Of a stretch of 64,000 nt of DNA, positions 11,553-23,476 are shown piece after piece. Both the position numbers and the translations under genes were made by a program. Where the stretch lies: the NCBI GenBank assembly GCA_022266195.1, contig WHVY01000005.1, positions 6,696,001 through 6,760,000 of the forward strand. Reading direction: 5' to 3'. How positions within the stretch are numbered: position 1 is the first letter of the stretch; every line of letters begins with the position of its first letter. The notes beneath the pieces are model-generated. The model made no database searches and had not been told where the DNA came from. It saw nothing but the letters and a program-made list of their open reading frames with translations. This DNA is from Tetranychus cinnabarinus. Taxonomy: Eukaryota; Arthropoda; Arachnida; Trombidiformes; Tetranychidae.

Positions 11553-13401
11553 TAGCAATCAATGATCAACTTTCAATTTGTCCAGAAACTAAAACAGAAA
11601 GTTATTAAACCATTAAAAAAATTGTCTCATCAATCAACCTTGACCTTAAGTTGACCAGCGAAAACCAGAAGACATCCATTTGAATGACCTTTACTAGATG
11701 GCGACACAATTAAGAACAAAAATGTCACACTGATAATGATGAAACATTTTTTTTTGCTTCTCAAGTTAAACTTGAATTCACTGTTTTTTCATCATTTGAG
11801 GCAAGAAGATGAAAAAAGGCAATCATTAATCAAGACAAGGTCAAGCCTACAACACATTCTTGAACAGTGTCAATTGAGGTTTTTCTGGTTGAGATTTTTA
11901 TTGAAAAAAAACAACTCCAAGTGATAACATCATTTACTATGTCAACTGATTTATTTTTTGTACTTTTTTTGCTTACTTTTCCCTGATAAAGCTTCATGTT
12001 GGTTAACCAAGTTTAAGATTTATTTGTTGATCAGTTGAACAATTTGGTATCTTTACAGAACTTTTCAGTTTCTCACATTTTCTCGACTCTACTTTTGGAC
12101 AATCAATAAATCACTTTCAAAGTTATTCAATTGTTTTGCTGAATGTGATGCAAGTCTTTTAATTTACTGATAAAAATCGGAAAACGGTTCAACTGATTAA
12201 CTCTTGACAGCAAAAAAGTAGCAAAAAGATTCAATTTAAAACAATTCAATTTACTATTGAAATTTATTTCGCCAAACTCATTATCTGAAAAGAAAGTTTC
12301 AACATTTAAATTTGATTCCTTTTTGTTCAATGTTTAAACCATTTCAACTGGCTTAAGGTTTGGATGGTTGGAATGATTATTGGAGAGAAAATGTTGAAAA
12401 TGTTGTTGGCAAGAAGAGAAGATAAAAGTTCAACTGGAAACTCATGATTCTTGAGATTCGTCTTAATGTTCATCAATGGACATGTTATCCAGATAGACTC
12501 ATCACTTAACAGAACCATATAATACTTTGATTGTTCAACAAGACAATGCCATTATTTGACCTTTTTATGTTTCTCATTTTACGATACTTTTTATACTTTC
12601 CTTCAACTCTCATCAACCTCTTAAAGAGTCTCTCAATGTGAATAACAAATATATTTGAAAACACCAACAAAAAAATCAACTTCATCCTCTTTGAGCCATT
12701 ATTTTTATTACTGGCTCATTAAAAACTTATAGAAACCTATTTGATGGCCTTTTTTGTTCACTTGTTTTTGGCCCATTCCATCATTTAACTTTAAATTGAT
12801 GAAGAGAAACGAAAACTGCAAAGTTATTGCCATTATCTTATTCATCACCAGCTTTTGCTCATTTCATTGCCAACAATTTAATGTTGATAATTATCTTGCA
12901 AAAATGATTCTGCAATTGTCGACAGATCTGTTGTTTTTTTTCAACTCACATTTGCCGCCATCATTTCATTTTAATTTCAATTTTCACAAATCCCACCTAT
13001 TTTAACACTTTCATCATGAAATGCATGTTGTTTCACAGCTCAGTGCCATTGGTTGTAAAAATTGACCTTTCAAATGATAAGATTTAGTAAGTTCAACTTT
13101 ATATTGCAAGTCAATTTGGTTGAGCTACAGTCGCCCTCTATTGCTCGAAATATACACTAGCACGTGGTTAACATCTGATTCAGTTACAATTGCTTTTATC
13201 AACAAGTTTATCTTTATTGTAATTTCACATTGAAATATATTCTGAAGATTGATAGAAAAAATTTATTGAATTCTTTCATTAGTGATTGACTCATCTACAG
13301 AGTCTGTAATTTTGAATCATTTAAAGGTTGGATAAGAAAATTTTGATTTACACAAATCTAAATAATTTTGCAATGAAAATCCAAGATTGATGAAATTTGA
13401 A
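11553..13401. other. 3' flank of the TMEM165-like gene and intergenic sequence
   Basis: The 3' UTR of the TMEM165-like gene begins here; the first clear AATAAA on this strand that I noticed is at 12105-12110. A frame from ATG 12799 starts with a signal-peptide-like segment but runs into low-complexity sequence and has no supported continuation. No other gene is recognised. Confidence 0.45.
12105..12110 (+). terminator. Possible polyadenylation signal (AATAAA)
   Basis: AATAAA about 550 bp after the stop of the TMEM165-like gene. In DNA this AT-rich the hexamer is common, so the link to that transcript is tentative. Confidence 0.3.
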
Positions 13402-13407
13402 TTTATT
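13402..13407 (-). terminator. Polyadenylation signal (AATAAA) of the secreted protein gene
   Basis: TTTATT on the plus strand, i.e. AATAAA in transcript sense, about 80 bp past the stop codon of the minus-strand gene ending at 13489. Confidence 0.45.
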
Positions 13408-13488
13408 TGTTGATTAATTTTCAAAGAAATATCTATCTGATTTCTTTTGGAATCAGTAATTAAAAATTTCAAATCATTTGCTGAATTT

Positions 13489-14439
13489 TTATATATTTTT
13501 CAATCGAACATCTTTTTCAATGTAAACTATTCTACCGTCAACTTGCACTTGCAAGTCGAAAACACTAATAGATGCATCGATACCGATTTGTATAGTGCTC
13601 AAAACAAAAGGAGTAGCCCATGAGCACATATCATCATAGTACACGTATGGTTTTATAATTTGTTTATCGAGGTCAAATCGTTTAGTACCATCTCCGATAT
13701 AGCCTTCTACGTCTAGTTTACGAAACGAGCACCCAAATTGTAATACGATTCCATATTTGCTCGTCAGAGTTATAGTCAATTCATTTTTCATAATGTCTTT
13801 CCAATAATAAAGTCGATAAAGTATTTGTTTTTCGGTTTGGTCAAAAGCAAGCAGAAACGAATCATCGCCATGCACCTTATTACAGCACTTAACATATTGA
13901 GCGTGATAGATTGGAAGTTGACTAGTATCTCGAGCAACTGCGACTTCCCTTGAGTCGCTATGCAGTTTTACTGATTGTAAACTATCTTTCATCAGATCTA
14001 TACCCAGAGGCCAGATGGAATCGCCAATATTGAAAGTCCAAGTACAGTTTAAAACATCATCCATGTAATCTGATGATCCAGTTGTTAAACTGTAGGCGCC
14101 TCGATCATACCTTGCTCCAGTTGACCCGTTAGACGATTTATAACAAGTGTATATATTTGAAGCAAAGCTTGGTTTGTCAATGCTCACTTTGATTGTTTTT
14201 GCGTCATCTGAGGCTACATTATAGCCTGTCAGGGTTATTTGAAGATAATCATATTTACTGAAGACTGGAATCACTGAGAATCGAGCTGTTACAAGATTAT
14301 TTTCTGAGCAAACACCAGAACCATCATTTGATATACAATATGTTTTAGTTAAACACTCATCATTACATGAGTTTTTAGCTTCAACTTGAAAATTAATTAA
14401 GATGAAAATGAACAAAAACGAGAGACACATTTTAATCAT
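13489..14439 (-). CDS. Secreted cysteine-containing protein of unknown function, single exon
   Basis: An uninterrupted 316-codon frame. I chose the ATG at 14439: the frame stays open a little further upstream only from a GTG, and this ATG is followed at once by a hydrophobic segment (residues 5-17) ending VEA before KNSC, a good signal peptide with cleavage near residue 21. The mature chain has ten cysteines (about 25, 29, 35, 44, 99, 132, 185, 186, 237, 272), four of them clustered at its N-terminus, and N-glycosylation sequons NGS (104) and NCT (131). The remainder alternates hydrophobic and polar residues, suggesting beta structure. There is no second hydrophobic stretch, so it is probably secreted rather than anchored. 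A TATA box lies 38 bp upstream of the ATG and an AATAAA follows the stop. I do not recognise the family. Confidence 0.75.
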   Translation of the reverse strand: MIKMCLSFLFIFILINFQVEAKNSCNDECLTKTYCISNDGSGVCSENNLVTARFSVIPVFSKYDYLQITLTGYNVASDDAKTIKVSIDKPSFASNIYTCYKSSNGSTGARYDRGAYSLTTGSSDYMDDVLNCTWTFNIGDSIWPLGIDLMKDSLQSVKLHSDSREVAVARDTSQLPIYHAQYVKCCNKVHGDDSFLLAFDQTEKQILYRLYYWKDIMKNELTITLTSKYGIVLQFGCSFRKLDVEGYIGDGTKRFDLDKQIIKPYVYYDDMCSWATPFVLSTIQIGIDASISVFDLQVQVDGRIVYIEKDVRLKNI

Positions 14440-14476
14440 TTTGCAAGAACTGAGAAGCTTTCTCACCTAGTCGACA

Positions 14477-14484
14477 CTTTTATA
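14477..14484 (-). promoter_or_regulatory. TATA box (TATAAAAG) of the secreted protein gene
   Basis: TATAAAAG on the minus strand, placing transcription start near 14453, just before the ATG at 14439. This spacing supports that ATG over the upstream in-frame GTG. Confidence 0.65.
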
Positions 14485-17400
14485 GTCTTGGAATTGGCAA
14501 GCGAAAAATGGTAAAATTGAGGCGTAAATTTTCTCACATGTTCATCGATTTTATCGGCTATTTCTCTATTTTTCAATTACATTTATGATTTTGAATTATC
14601 ATAGATGCTTAACGATTAAGCAGTGAATTGTCAATGTATTACAAATAATTCAGACTAAAATGTTTCTTGTTATTTATGTAACAATCTGTATCATTTCTGC
14701 GAAACCATCATGATCGTTAAATGATATGCTCTATCACATGAACAAAATTTCAATTCTATTGCAAAAACACAAAATTAACCAGAATTGTTGTGTTTTTTAA
14801 TAATTGTTTACCATCAATTGTATCATCATTAATGCTTTAAATGAAACAGTTTCTGAGTGGATGATCAAATTTCACGTTAAATTTGACATGATATTGAATA
14901 TAATCTTCAATTACTTCTCATGAAATTCACAAAAAACGCACTTATCTTTTTACCTTGTTCACTATTTATTATTCATTGTTTGAAATGTGTTATTGTTGAC
15001 CGAGAGATTCGTAGTAATTTATACAAAGCATTGTTTTTATCTTAGATTTTGTATTCCGATATTTAGATGATATTCTTCGATAAATTGAGTAAATGAAGAA
15101 TTAAAAGTGATGATAAGCACATAAGCATCAGGAAATTAACAAGTTTCATGCAAAACATTCAATTTCTTGTTTTGTGCTGAACCATGTAAATATTCGCTAC
15201 TCTCTTCCTTGTCTTTGCTTTCGCTTCTTCAGATTTTGGTAACTGTCCAGTTCCCCTGGTACTGAGATTAGCAAAGTAAGTTCATAATAACAAAATTTAC
15301 GTAAATGCATAGATGTTTCATTGCTTAGTCGAAGGTAGTCGAACTTTTTTCAGAGCATCAAAGCCATGATTGAACTACAATTACGACAATTTTGGTAACA
15401 TTGGCATTTAATTTACCCGCTCAGTTAACAATCAAACTAAAGAGCGTTTCAGCAATTTTTGTTAAAATCTGGCACAATATTAGAATATTTTTCAATACCA
15501 TTCTCATGATTCATTTTCATTTGATTGTAAAAGCTAATTTCACCAACAATTTAAACAATATTACCATTAAATAATTCATACTATTTGCAACTCTTTTATG
15601 ATTATTAGATAATTGGGTGCAAAATAAAATTAATACGATAATATCAAGTGAAACTCATTTATCTTTTTACAAATTACCATCAATTTTTATTTCATTTTCC
15701 TTGAATATCCATTCGTCCTTTTATTTCAATCTTTCACATTCAACTTAATGATTCAATTTATTTGCTCAACTACATTAACAAGACTAATTTCAAGATGAAA
15801 ATGATGAAGAAAATGAAGTCAATATTAATGTAAACTGCAATAATATTGATAAAAGTAAACTTTTTAGAAAATGTGAATTTCTATTTGAAAAAGTCGTCTT
15901 TATCAACAGATAATTGATCAAATATTAACATGAAAAGATGGAAATTAAATTTTTGTTTCAAAATCTTTTCATTAAACCTTTTTATTCAAATGTTTATTCA
16001 ATAAACTTCATAATGAATAAGCTTTGAAAATGTTTCCTATTAATCCAATTACCATGTTTTTGTTTAGAAAACTTTTTTTTAATTAAAAGTTAACCTTGAT
16101 TGATGTGAATATTACTGACTAAGAATAAAAGAGAAGAAAAATTTTCTTTATCATTAATTCTCATCATGCTGAGCTGAGAAACTTACAGAATAGATGAAAA
16201 AAGACTGAAGAGAAAAGGTTGAAACTAAAGACAAATAATCAAGAAAGTTGTTCAATATTCATTCATTTTCATGTTTACCTGATTACCTTTGATTGAATCC
16301 AAATGTTAACCAATTTAGTAATTAATGACTTGTTAATAGATGGATTAATGTTCATTTTTTTCGACTTTGCTTTTTCTTCTCATGAAGAGAAAGAAAAATG
16401 GTGAAAATGATGAAGATTATTCATGGAATTTTCTTGTTCATTTTCTTGTTTATTATAACAGGGAATTTTAATTTAATAATATGATAATGATGTTCTGATT
16501 TCCGAGTGAATGAAAGATAAATCAAAAGTGTTTGACTTGAAGGTAACTCGAGTTTAGTCAGAGTCAACATTGAAACTTTTGAGTGTTAATCGATTCGATC
16601 ATGATAAGAGTAAAAAACGATTTAAACTCATTCAAGTGTAATTGAAACCTCATCAAGATTCGATTGTTGTCAAGTCTATCAATACATTTGACTGGTTCAA
16701 CTTGCATCATCAACCGAACCATCAAGATTCCAAGATTTCTCATGAAACTTATCATGAATATTTTGTTGCAAAATTAAACTCTTTTCGAGTTTAATTTCAA
16801 TTTGTTAACCACATTTGAGAAAATTCAAGATAAAAATATTTCAATCAACGAACTAAGAAAAAGAACGAAATAAAAAAAGAAAAATGAAAATACGATAATT
16901 TTGGTTGAAAAAGAATATGAATGAAATAAAGTTTTCTTCTGATCAGAATAAATAATTGAGGCTGAATTGAGGCTGAAAAAGTTCATGGAACCAGAAAAAT
17001 GAATCATTTTCAGGGTTGAATAAACATTGAACAATTGTTTTCTTTTTGTTTTTGCTGTTGATTCTGTTTGTATTTCAAATGTTTTCATTTCTTGTTCAAC
17101 TCAGATTGACGATTGTGACAATTTGAAGCAAGAAATGTTCAGAATTTCGAATCTTGAAATTCCTATTTTTATCAATTAAATATTTCTTTTTGGATAATAA
17201 AAGTTCGAAAAAAAATGTTGTTCATTTTGTATCTTTCATTAGCAATCAGAGTATATCATGATAAATGACTGGGAGTTTTTCTTCCTTCCATGAAATTAAT
17301 AACTTGAATTGGAAACAGAATAAAGATTAACCAGATAATTTTACAGAAATTTCTCATTAATAAGATTCTTTCATTTCATGATAAACTGCAATGAAATGCT

Positions 17401-18846
17401 CTGGAAAATTGTTATCCGCAGAAAAAAAGAAAAAATTATTCTCTGTTTGAATGAAATACTAATTTCGATTCTCTTTTCACTATAATTAAATTGAAATGAA
17501 ACTTTTAATGATCTTGATTATTGAAACATTTCCATGTAAAGTTCAAATTTCATGATAAAAGTTTGATTGCAAAGTTGATCTCATTTACAAGAGAACTTTT
17601 CATGAATTCAATTCCAATTCATTAGTTGGGGAATATTCATGAATGCAATATTTCAGTTAAAACTCGATTCAATTTCGCAGTTGAATTTCGATACTTTTCT
17701 GATAATTCTTTTAATATGAATGATTAAGAGTTAATTTGATTTCAATCTAATTAAAACTTGTGATTCTTCATTTCGAGTTGAACTTTTTTCTCTCCGCGAG
17801 TTTTGCTGTTTTTGTCATTACGTTTAGTCAGAGTAAACATGTTGAATAATATTGTTATTTGATTGAACAATTGATTTATTTATGCAGATTTAGTGTGAAA
17901 AGTATCTTTATTTGTTCTCATCTATTGATTCGTTCCTATCAAAATAATCATCAAACTCATCTTCACCTTTTTTTTCTTCACTTCACTTTCCTCTTCCTTT
18001 TTCCATGAAACACCATCATCATCATTAACCGTTTCTCATGTTCACCATCATTTCCATCATCATGTTGATGATAACGATAATGAACGATCAACAGTGAGTC
18101 AATATTTGATTAGAGTAAATAAAAGTGAATGGAAAGAAGAGAAAACAAAGTGAAAAGAGAAAAGTGTGATTCAATGTTAATCAGTTTTAGAGACACAAGA
18201 GTGATTATCGTTGAAACAAATAATCAAGACTAATCAACATTTAATTATCATTCAATGTTAATGATTTTTTTGTTGAAGCAAGAAATGAAAATAACAACCT
18301 TAAATGCTCTTATAAAGTGAAAAGTTTGTTTTCTTCATGTCAGTCAACTTCAATCACAAAATTGAACAAAAATGAAGTATAACCAGCCCACTCTGACTCA
18401 ATAGTTTCGAGCCAGGATGCAAGTGGATAAAGGATAGCATGATCAATCGGAAAGTTTCTTGTTTTCTTTCTCAGAACTTTGGAAAACGAATAGATGAAAC
18501 CAACTGATACACAAGAATGCGGAGTTTTCGAATTTCAGTTAGAAGTTGTTATTGGATTTTAAGGACACAGAAAGATCCCTTTCGTAAAATTGTGTAAAAG
18601 TGCCCTACACGCCACAAAATATTCCTGATGGTAGGAAAGAGAGTCAAATGACTTAAAGAAATAGATTTATGAATCGTTTTGGGATTAGTCTCCAGTCTAA
18701 TCCTAATTTTAACTTTCTTTGGAAAATCTTGAAATTGCATTGAATAATTTGTTTTTGATTACTGTGAAGGTTCCCATAAGGTTGTGAAAATTTTGATTTT
18801 TAATTCTGGTCAATCTGACTCTCAGCGAGCTATCAAAGGTTTTTGC
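14485..18846. other. Gene-poor stretch with one broken secreted-protein exon
   Basis: Apart from the signal-peptide-like exon at 15184-15275 (listed separately), I see no gene. The rest is AT-rich with homopurine and homopyrimidine tracts; short open frames in it have no domain or splice support. Confidence 0.5.
15184..15275 (+). pseudogene. Broken first exon of a secreted protein (stop immediately after ATG)
   Basis: ATG at 15184 is followed directly by TAA. In the same frame the next 28 codons encode a typical signal peptide, IFATLFLVFAFASS, then DFGNCPVPLVLRLA, and end at a good donor (AA|GTAAGT, 15276). A pyrimidine-rich acceptor (TTTTTTCAG) follows at about 15352, but the frame beyond it also hits a stop. 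This looks like the remnant of a secreted-protein gene inactivated at codon 2. Family not recognised. The real start might instead lie elsewhere. Confidence 0.35.
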
Positions 18847-18855
18847 TATTTAAAG
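18847..18855 (+). promoter_or_regulatory. TATA-like box upstream of the Notch-ligand-like remnant
   Basis: TATTTAAAG about 85 bp upstream of an ATG at 18941 that opens a 35-codon hydrophobic frame (MKILIKFCFCLSLMTK...) resembling a signal peptide. Position suggests the 5' end of the degraded gene that follows. Confidence 0.3.
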
Positions 18856-18940
18856 GGTTTCGACGTATCTGTCTCATGTTCATCACATTATCAAATATCT
18901 TTCTCTGTCTAAACACTTATTTATTGCCTGTTACATAAGA

Positions 18941-19048
18941 ATGAAAATTTTGATCAAATTTTGCTTTTGTTTGTCATTAATGACGAAAAGTTTACTCTGG
19001 TTGATATACTCTTTCTCATGTTGGTTACCATGCTGTTCTGAACAATGA
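18941..19048 (+). pseudogene. Signal-peptide-like 35-codon frame, possible exon 1 of the Notch-ligand-like remnant
   Basis: ATG starts a short hydrophobic, cysteine-containing frame (MKILIKFCFCLSL, then SLLWLIYSFS) ending in TGA at 19046-19048. It lies 170 bp before the MNNL-like segment and after a TATA-like box, where a signal-peptide exon would be expected. No clear donor site links it, so the assignment is inference. Confidence 0.25.
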
Positions 19049-19215
19049 GTACCCTTTGATTTAGTTTCGCTTTTTTGAAGTTTGCGGCCAACAAGTTACA
19101 GTTAATCACGCAATCGACTTTTGATTCTTTTTAATTTCATCGTGTTCAGTAAAAATACAATAGTAAGCTACAATTGGTATAAAATGGCTTTTTTCATATT
19201 TTTCAAAGTATCGGT

Positions 19216-19897
19216 GCAGATGGGATTTTTGAAATGAGTCTCAATGTAAGCGAAAAACACGCAAATTGTAATTACTGTGATAATATTGTAACATCATCGA
19301 TATTCTGATTTTTAATAACATCGACATTCATACCCATTAATTATAATCAAACTAGAGGAATCCATCTAAGTTCAGAATGTAAAACAAAGTGTAACATATT
19401 ATTCAAAATTTGTCTTGGACATTATGAGAGAACAGTTGCTTATAATGGAGACTGTTCTCATGGTGAATTAATTGTTACACCAGATGAGTTTTCCGAAAGT
19501 TCAATAAATCAAGTCCGATTTCACTTGGATGCGTGAGTTCTCAATTATCCTAGAAGTTCACAGAAGTGAGTCCTACATCTGGCTCAGGACGCTATGCCAG
19601 AAACGTCTTCTGTTGCATTCATTCCAGGAAGATATGGAGGTATCTTCTGATTAGAAGGAAAAAACTGTTCTTACTGATCAGACTTTAAGACATCATAGTT
19701 GCTAAAATGCGTGTTCTTCGTTATCGTTACTATTTTGGTAAAGGCAGTTCCAAAAATGTAGTCCGCGTAATGACAGATATGGACTTTTTGAATGTGTTGA
19801 AAATGGTGAAAAAAATTATTAGGATGAAGCAGTGATTATTGTGATATACTCATCTGCGCTGAAGGCTGCCACATGAATGAAACTTGTAGAACTCAAT
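19216..19897 (+). pseudogene. Degraded Notch-ligand-like gene (MNNL, DSL and first EGF remnants)
   Basis: Translation in shifting frames gives recognisable Delta/Jagged segments in the right order. From 19219, DGIFEMSL...NCNYC matches the start of an MNNL domain. From 19372, SSECKTKCNILFKICLGHY, GDCSHG and INQVRFHLDA match its core. From 19710, RYRYYFGKGSSK, then from 19757 in another frame CSPRNDRYGLFECVENGEK, match a DSL domain. From 19834, DYCDILICAEGC...NETC matches the DSL end plus first EGF start. It is broken by an in-frame TGA after DGIFEMSL..., by frame changes near 19755 and in the A-run at 19809-19815, and by a TGA at 19825-19827 where the conserved Trp of the GW motif belongs. A key DSL cysteine is Ser. 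Introns might explain some interruptions in the MNNL part, but not those inside DSL. Intact family members are signalling ligands for Notch. Confidence 0.6.
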
Positions 19898-20363
19898 GAA
19901 AATATGATATAAACGTACGCAAAAGACTAAACATGATTTCAACTTTATCTTCATCTGTTGTTATGGAGATGAGATCAATTTTTAATTGGTTAATTTCATT
20001 TGTTTTTTGTTTTCACACATTGAAATTATGACACTATTTTTAATCGATGTTATATACAGTCAATCATTAACCTTGAACAATACTTACATCTTTCTACCCA
20101 TACGATAAATCATTTATCCCTATTTTCAAAGCTACTTTCTTAGGAAGTAGATTTGTGTTACTATTTTGAATTTTATCATTGAAACAAAATTTAACACCAC
20201 CGTTACTGACTTGAATTTTTTGTATGTGTTCACGAGTGTTGAACCGCCGCTATGCCGCTTCTGCAAAAGCAACAGATGGAAGTGGTGCTAGGGTAATGTG
20301 AACACTGGTTCATTCATATCACTACTTACGCCAAGTTATAAATCTTTTGTTTTGATTATTTAA

Positions 20364-20627
20364 AGGGCTGAAAATTGGAAATGTATCAGATGCGGCAAAT
20401 TTCATGTACAGCATATTTTTATTCTCACTAACTGTGACAGTTATCGAACCAAATTTTTTTTATATTTTTTCGCGAGTCTTTGGTTCAGTTTTTCAATAGT
20501 TTATAAAAATTTGGTTATCTTAGCAAAGATCGCACATTTTTATGAAACGATATTATCTCAACGTAGAAGACATCAACTTCTGGGGTTAGTATCTAATCAA
20601 ATGAAAAACAAAGAAAGTTTATATTGA
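20364..20627 (+). other. Open stretch with a CxxC pair and a membrane-like segment, possible tail of the Notch-ligand-like remnant
   Basis: An 88-codon open stretch without an early ATG. It reads AENWKCIRCGKFH, then a hydrophobic run (FLYFFASLWFSFSIV, then LVILAKIA), then basic residues QRRRHQ before TGA at 20625. In order this resembles extracellular cysteines, a transmembrane helix and a short cytoplasmic tail. It follows the Notch-ligand-like remnant by about 470 bp. No sequence family is recognised and the link is speculative. Confidence 0.2.
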
Positions 20628-23476
20628 AAAAATATGAAACATCTCTATCGGTTCCAAAGTTATTCACGAAAATATTGATGGCATGATTTTTGCCACACCC
20701 GGTATATTAAATACAATTTTACAGTTGAAGCCCACTAGACTGTGCTAAGATTTAAACATGAAATAATAGACTGACACGGATAAACATTGATAATTTGAAC
20801 ATTCATTGAAATGTTGATCATGAAATGAACCGTGAAAATGATGTAAAATGTAACATTCATGAATTGAAAAATGTATGCCATAAAAAATGTCTACTTGCCC
20901 ATGAATACAGCTGAGAGAAGCAGAAAAGGAAGCAAATGTTCAATCTATAATGAAAAGAGTAAAAAAAGACGCAAAGTGACCCAGGTAAAGTATATTAAAA
21001 GAAACATGATAATCTGATGAAAAATAAATTCATAAATTTTTGAAACCTTCATTTAAATACTAAAACAGATTCTTGAATAAAAAAGAAAAAATAAGTTTTC
21101 CCAATTCCATGATGTAAGCCTACAGAAACAACGACGATATTAATAATGATAACTTTGAGCATAACATAAATAAAATTTGTTCAACATCATTGAAAAGCAA
21201 TTTAATAAACCTTTCTTTTCGAACTCAATTTCTTTCTTCTTTTCTATCTGAACGAAAGCAAAGAAAAGGCAAAAATTCATCGCTTAATTTCTTATTCATG
21301 AAGACAATAATCTTTGAAAGGAAAATGTTCAGACAAGAAAAGGAGAAGAAAAAATCTGCAAAATTGAAATGATAATACTTGCAATGCTCAGGTAAATACA
21401 GAGTAAATTGAAAGTCCAAATAATTTTCTCCATTTAATATTCAGTTCTGGGAATTGAGCGAAAGTTTGAATCGTTATTTATATCAATTTCATAGCCACAT
21501 CGAAGCGCATTCAATTAACCATTCTCAAAGTACAATTTTACCTTCATTTCGCTCTGTATTTGGACTTGAATTTAATGATCAAATATCAATCAGATTAAAT
21601 GAAGTAAATGATTTTCAAATTGATGTGACTTTTAACGTTTAAACGAGTTTACCTCGAAATTTGTCTGGACATTTTTTCTCTCTCTTCTCATGAAATGATT
21701 TTGTTTCATGAAAAATGATTTCACTATTTACAGTTTTTCCTTACTCTCTTCAACTTGCTCTTGATATTATCTGAAAATTTTTCAACTCTAATAATGATAG
21801 TTTCACGATAAGTTTCAACTTTCAGATATAATAGTCTATCAAATTGTAGCGCTTTTATAAGATGAAAAAAAGCTTTACTTGCTTTTGTTTTCAAAGGAAG
21901 CAGAAAAAAAGATGAGTCGAAGAAGAAAAAATTTGCTGGAAAATGTTTTTTTTTTGCTTTTCTTTTTCTTGCTCAACGTCTTCATCAGTTTCATGAACTT
22001 TTCTCAACTGAACATCATTAAATTTAAAGCATTCCAATAACAAATGGTCAACTTGTTCATCGTTTAATACCACATATTCGACCATTTATCATGTTTCGAA
22101 TCAACATTTCAATCTTTTCGCAAATCTCTAATTGTTCACTTTCGATCAGCTTGCGATAAACTCGGAAAATCTTTTTTTTTCGTCTCGGAATTTTTCTTTT
22201 CAATTTAGCCACATTTCCTCCAAACGACTTGTTCAATCAATAAGTTTGAATAAACTTGAAACATTAATATTTCACGCTGATTCTAACTTGATTTGAATAT
22301 CTTTTTGCTTTTTACCTTCAACTTCATGATAAAGATACAGATGAACATGATAAAACTGTTCAGCATGTAACAAGGTAAGAAAATTATTTCTTGTTGCAAG
22401 CTTTTCAAGATGCTTTTGCATGTTGAATTTTAAACCTTAAAAGCAAATTTAAAATGTTAATAAAGGTAAAAACGTTTTTCTCATTCAGATGATGAACCGA
22501 GTTCAAAATGAGTTTAAATTATTTTCGAATTTTTGATTTTCTTTTTTTCTCTTCTCCTTTCCAATCCAGAGCATTTCATGTTATTCAAATTTTTAAAGTG
22601 AAATCTTTCTCTTTTACTTTTCAAAGATTGAAATCAAAATTCTTGTTATGACAACGCATTAAATGCCAATTTGAATATCAAAATGTTTAGTCTTAGATTT
22701 GTGTTTTCACTCTACATGAAACTGATTAAAGCTAATTACAAATTTCGTCGAGATTAATTTTCATCTGAATTGGCAGAAAAAAGTTAATCTCTAGTTCATT
22801 TTCAATTCTTTCATTTTTCATGTTATTAATAAACTCTTTTTTTCTCTCGAGTTTTAAAGGTTCAACGAAATTTTGAATCAACTTTCATCTCTTTCATGGG
22901 GCAAATTAATTATCATCAGGGAATCCAAATAATTTAATGTTCTTGTAACTTTATTGGATTAAAAAGTGAAACATGATAATTTTATTGTTAGGAAATTGAA
23001 TTTTGGGCAGAAAAGTTTTACTCTTAAATGTTCATTACAAGACAATGGTGAATGGAAGGAAACATTCAAGTAGAATAATGATATTGAAGTTGTAAAGTTG
23101 TTGATTTGTAAAAATGTTTTTTCTTCTGCTGTTCACAATAATTGAGCCTCAACATTTATTAAGAGAAACAAAAAAAGGTTCAGTTGGAAGGGAAAAAATT
23201 ATCAATTGCAAAAGGAACCAAAAAGTTAGGAAGCTTATTTTATTTTTGGTCATCTTCAACTGGCCAATATAATTATAAAACTCAAGGTTGGCTGATCACA
23301 GAGTTGAAAATATAATAGCAATAACTCCCTCTAAATGAGAGTCGAGAGTTTACTCAAGCTAATAAAGCACATATTCGAGTATCCCACCAGCACACATCAG
23401 AGGGAAATTAATGGACATCGTCTTCATCATCTACAGCTTCATAATCTCCATCTTCCCTTTACTGACTAAATTGACC
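20628..23476. other. Gene-poor stretch, nothing recognised
   Basis: AT-rich sequence with pyrimidine tracts and many ATGATAA/TCATGA-type words. No supported exon, RNA gene or mobile element was seen. Confidence 0.5.

Noticed and set aside
20229..20290. GC-richer segment reading RVLNRRYAASAKATDGSGAR in one frame, resembling a mitochondrial presequence
   Set aside because: Stop soon after, no clear acceptor or downstream exon; another frame gives a weak cysteine-rich reading, so the frame is undecided.
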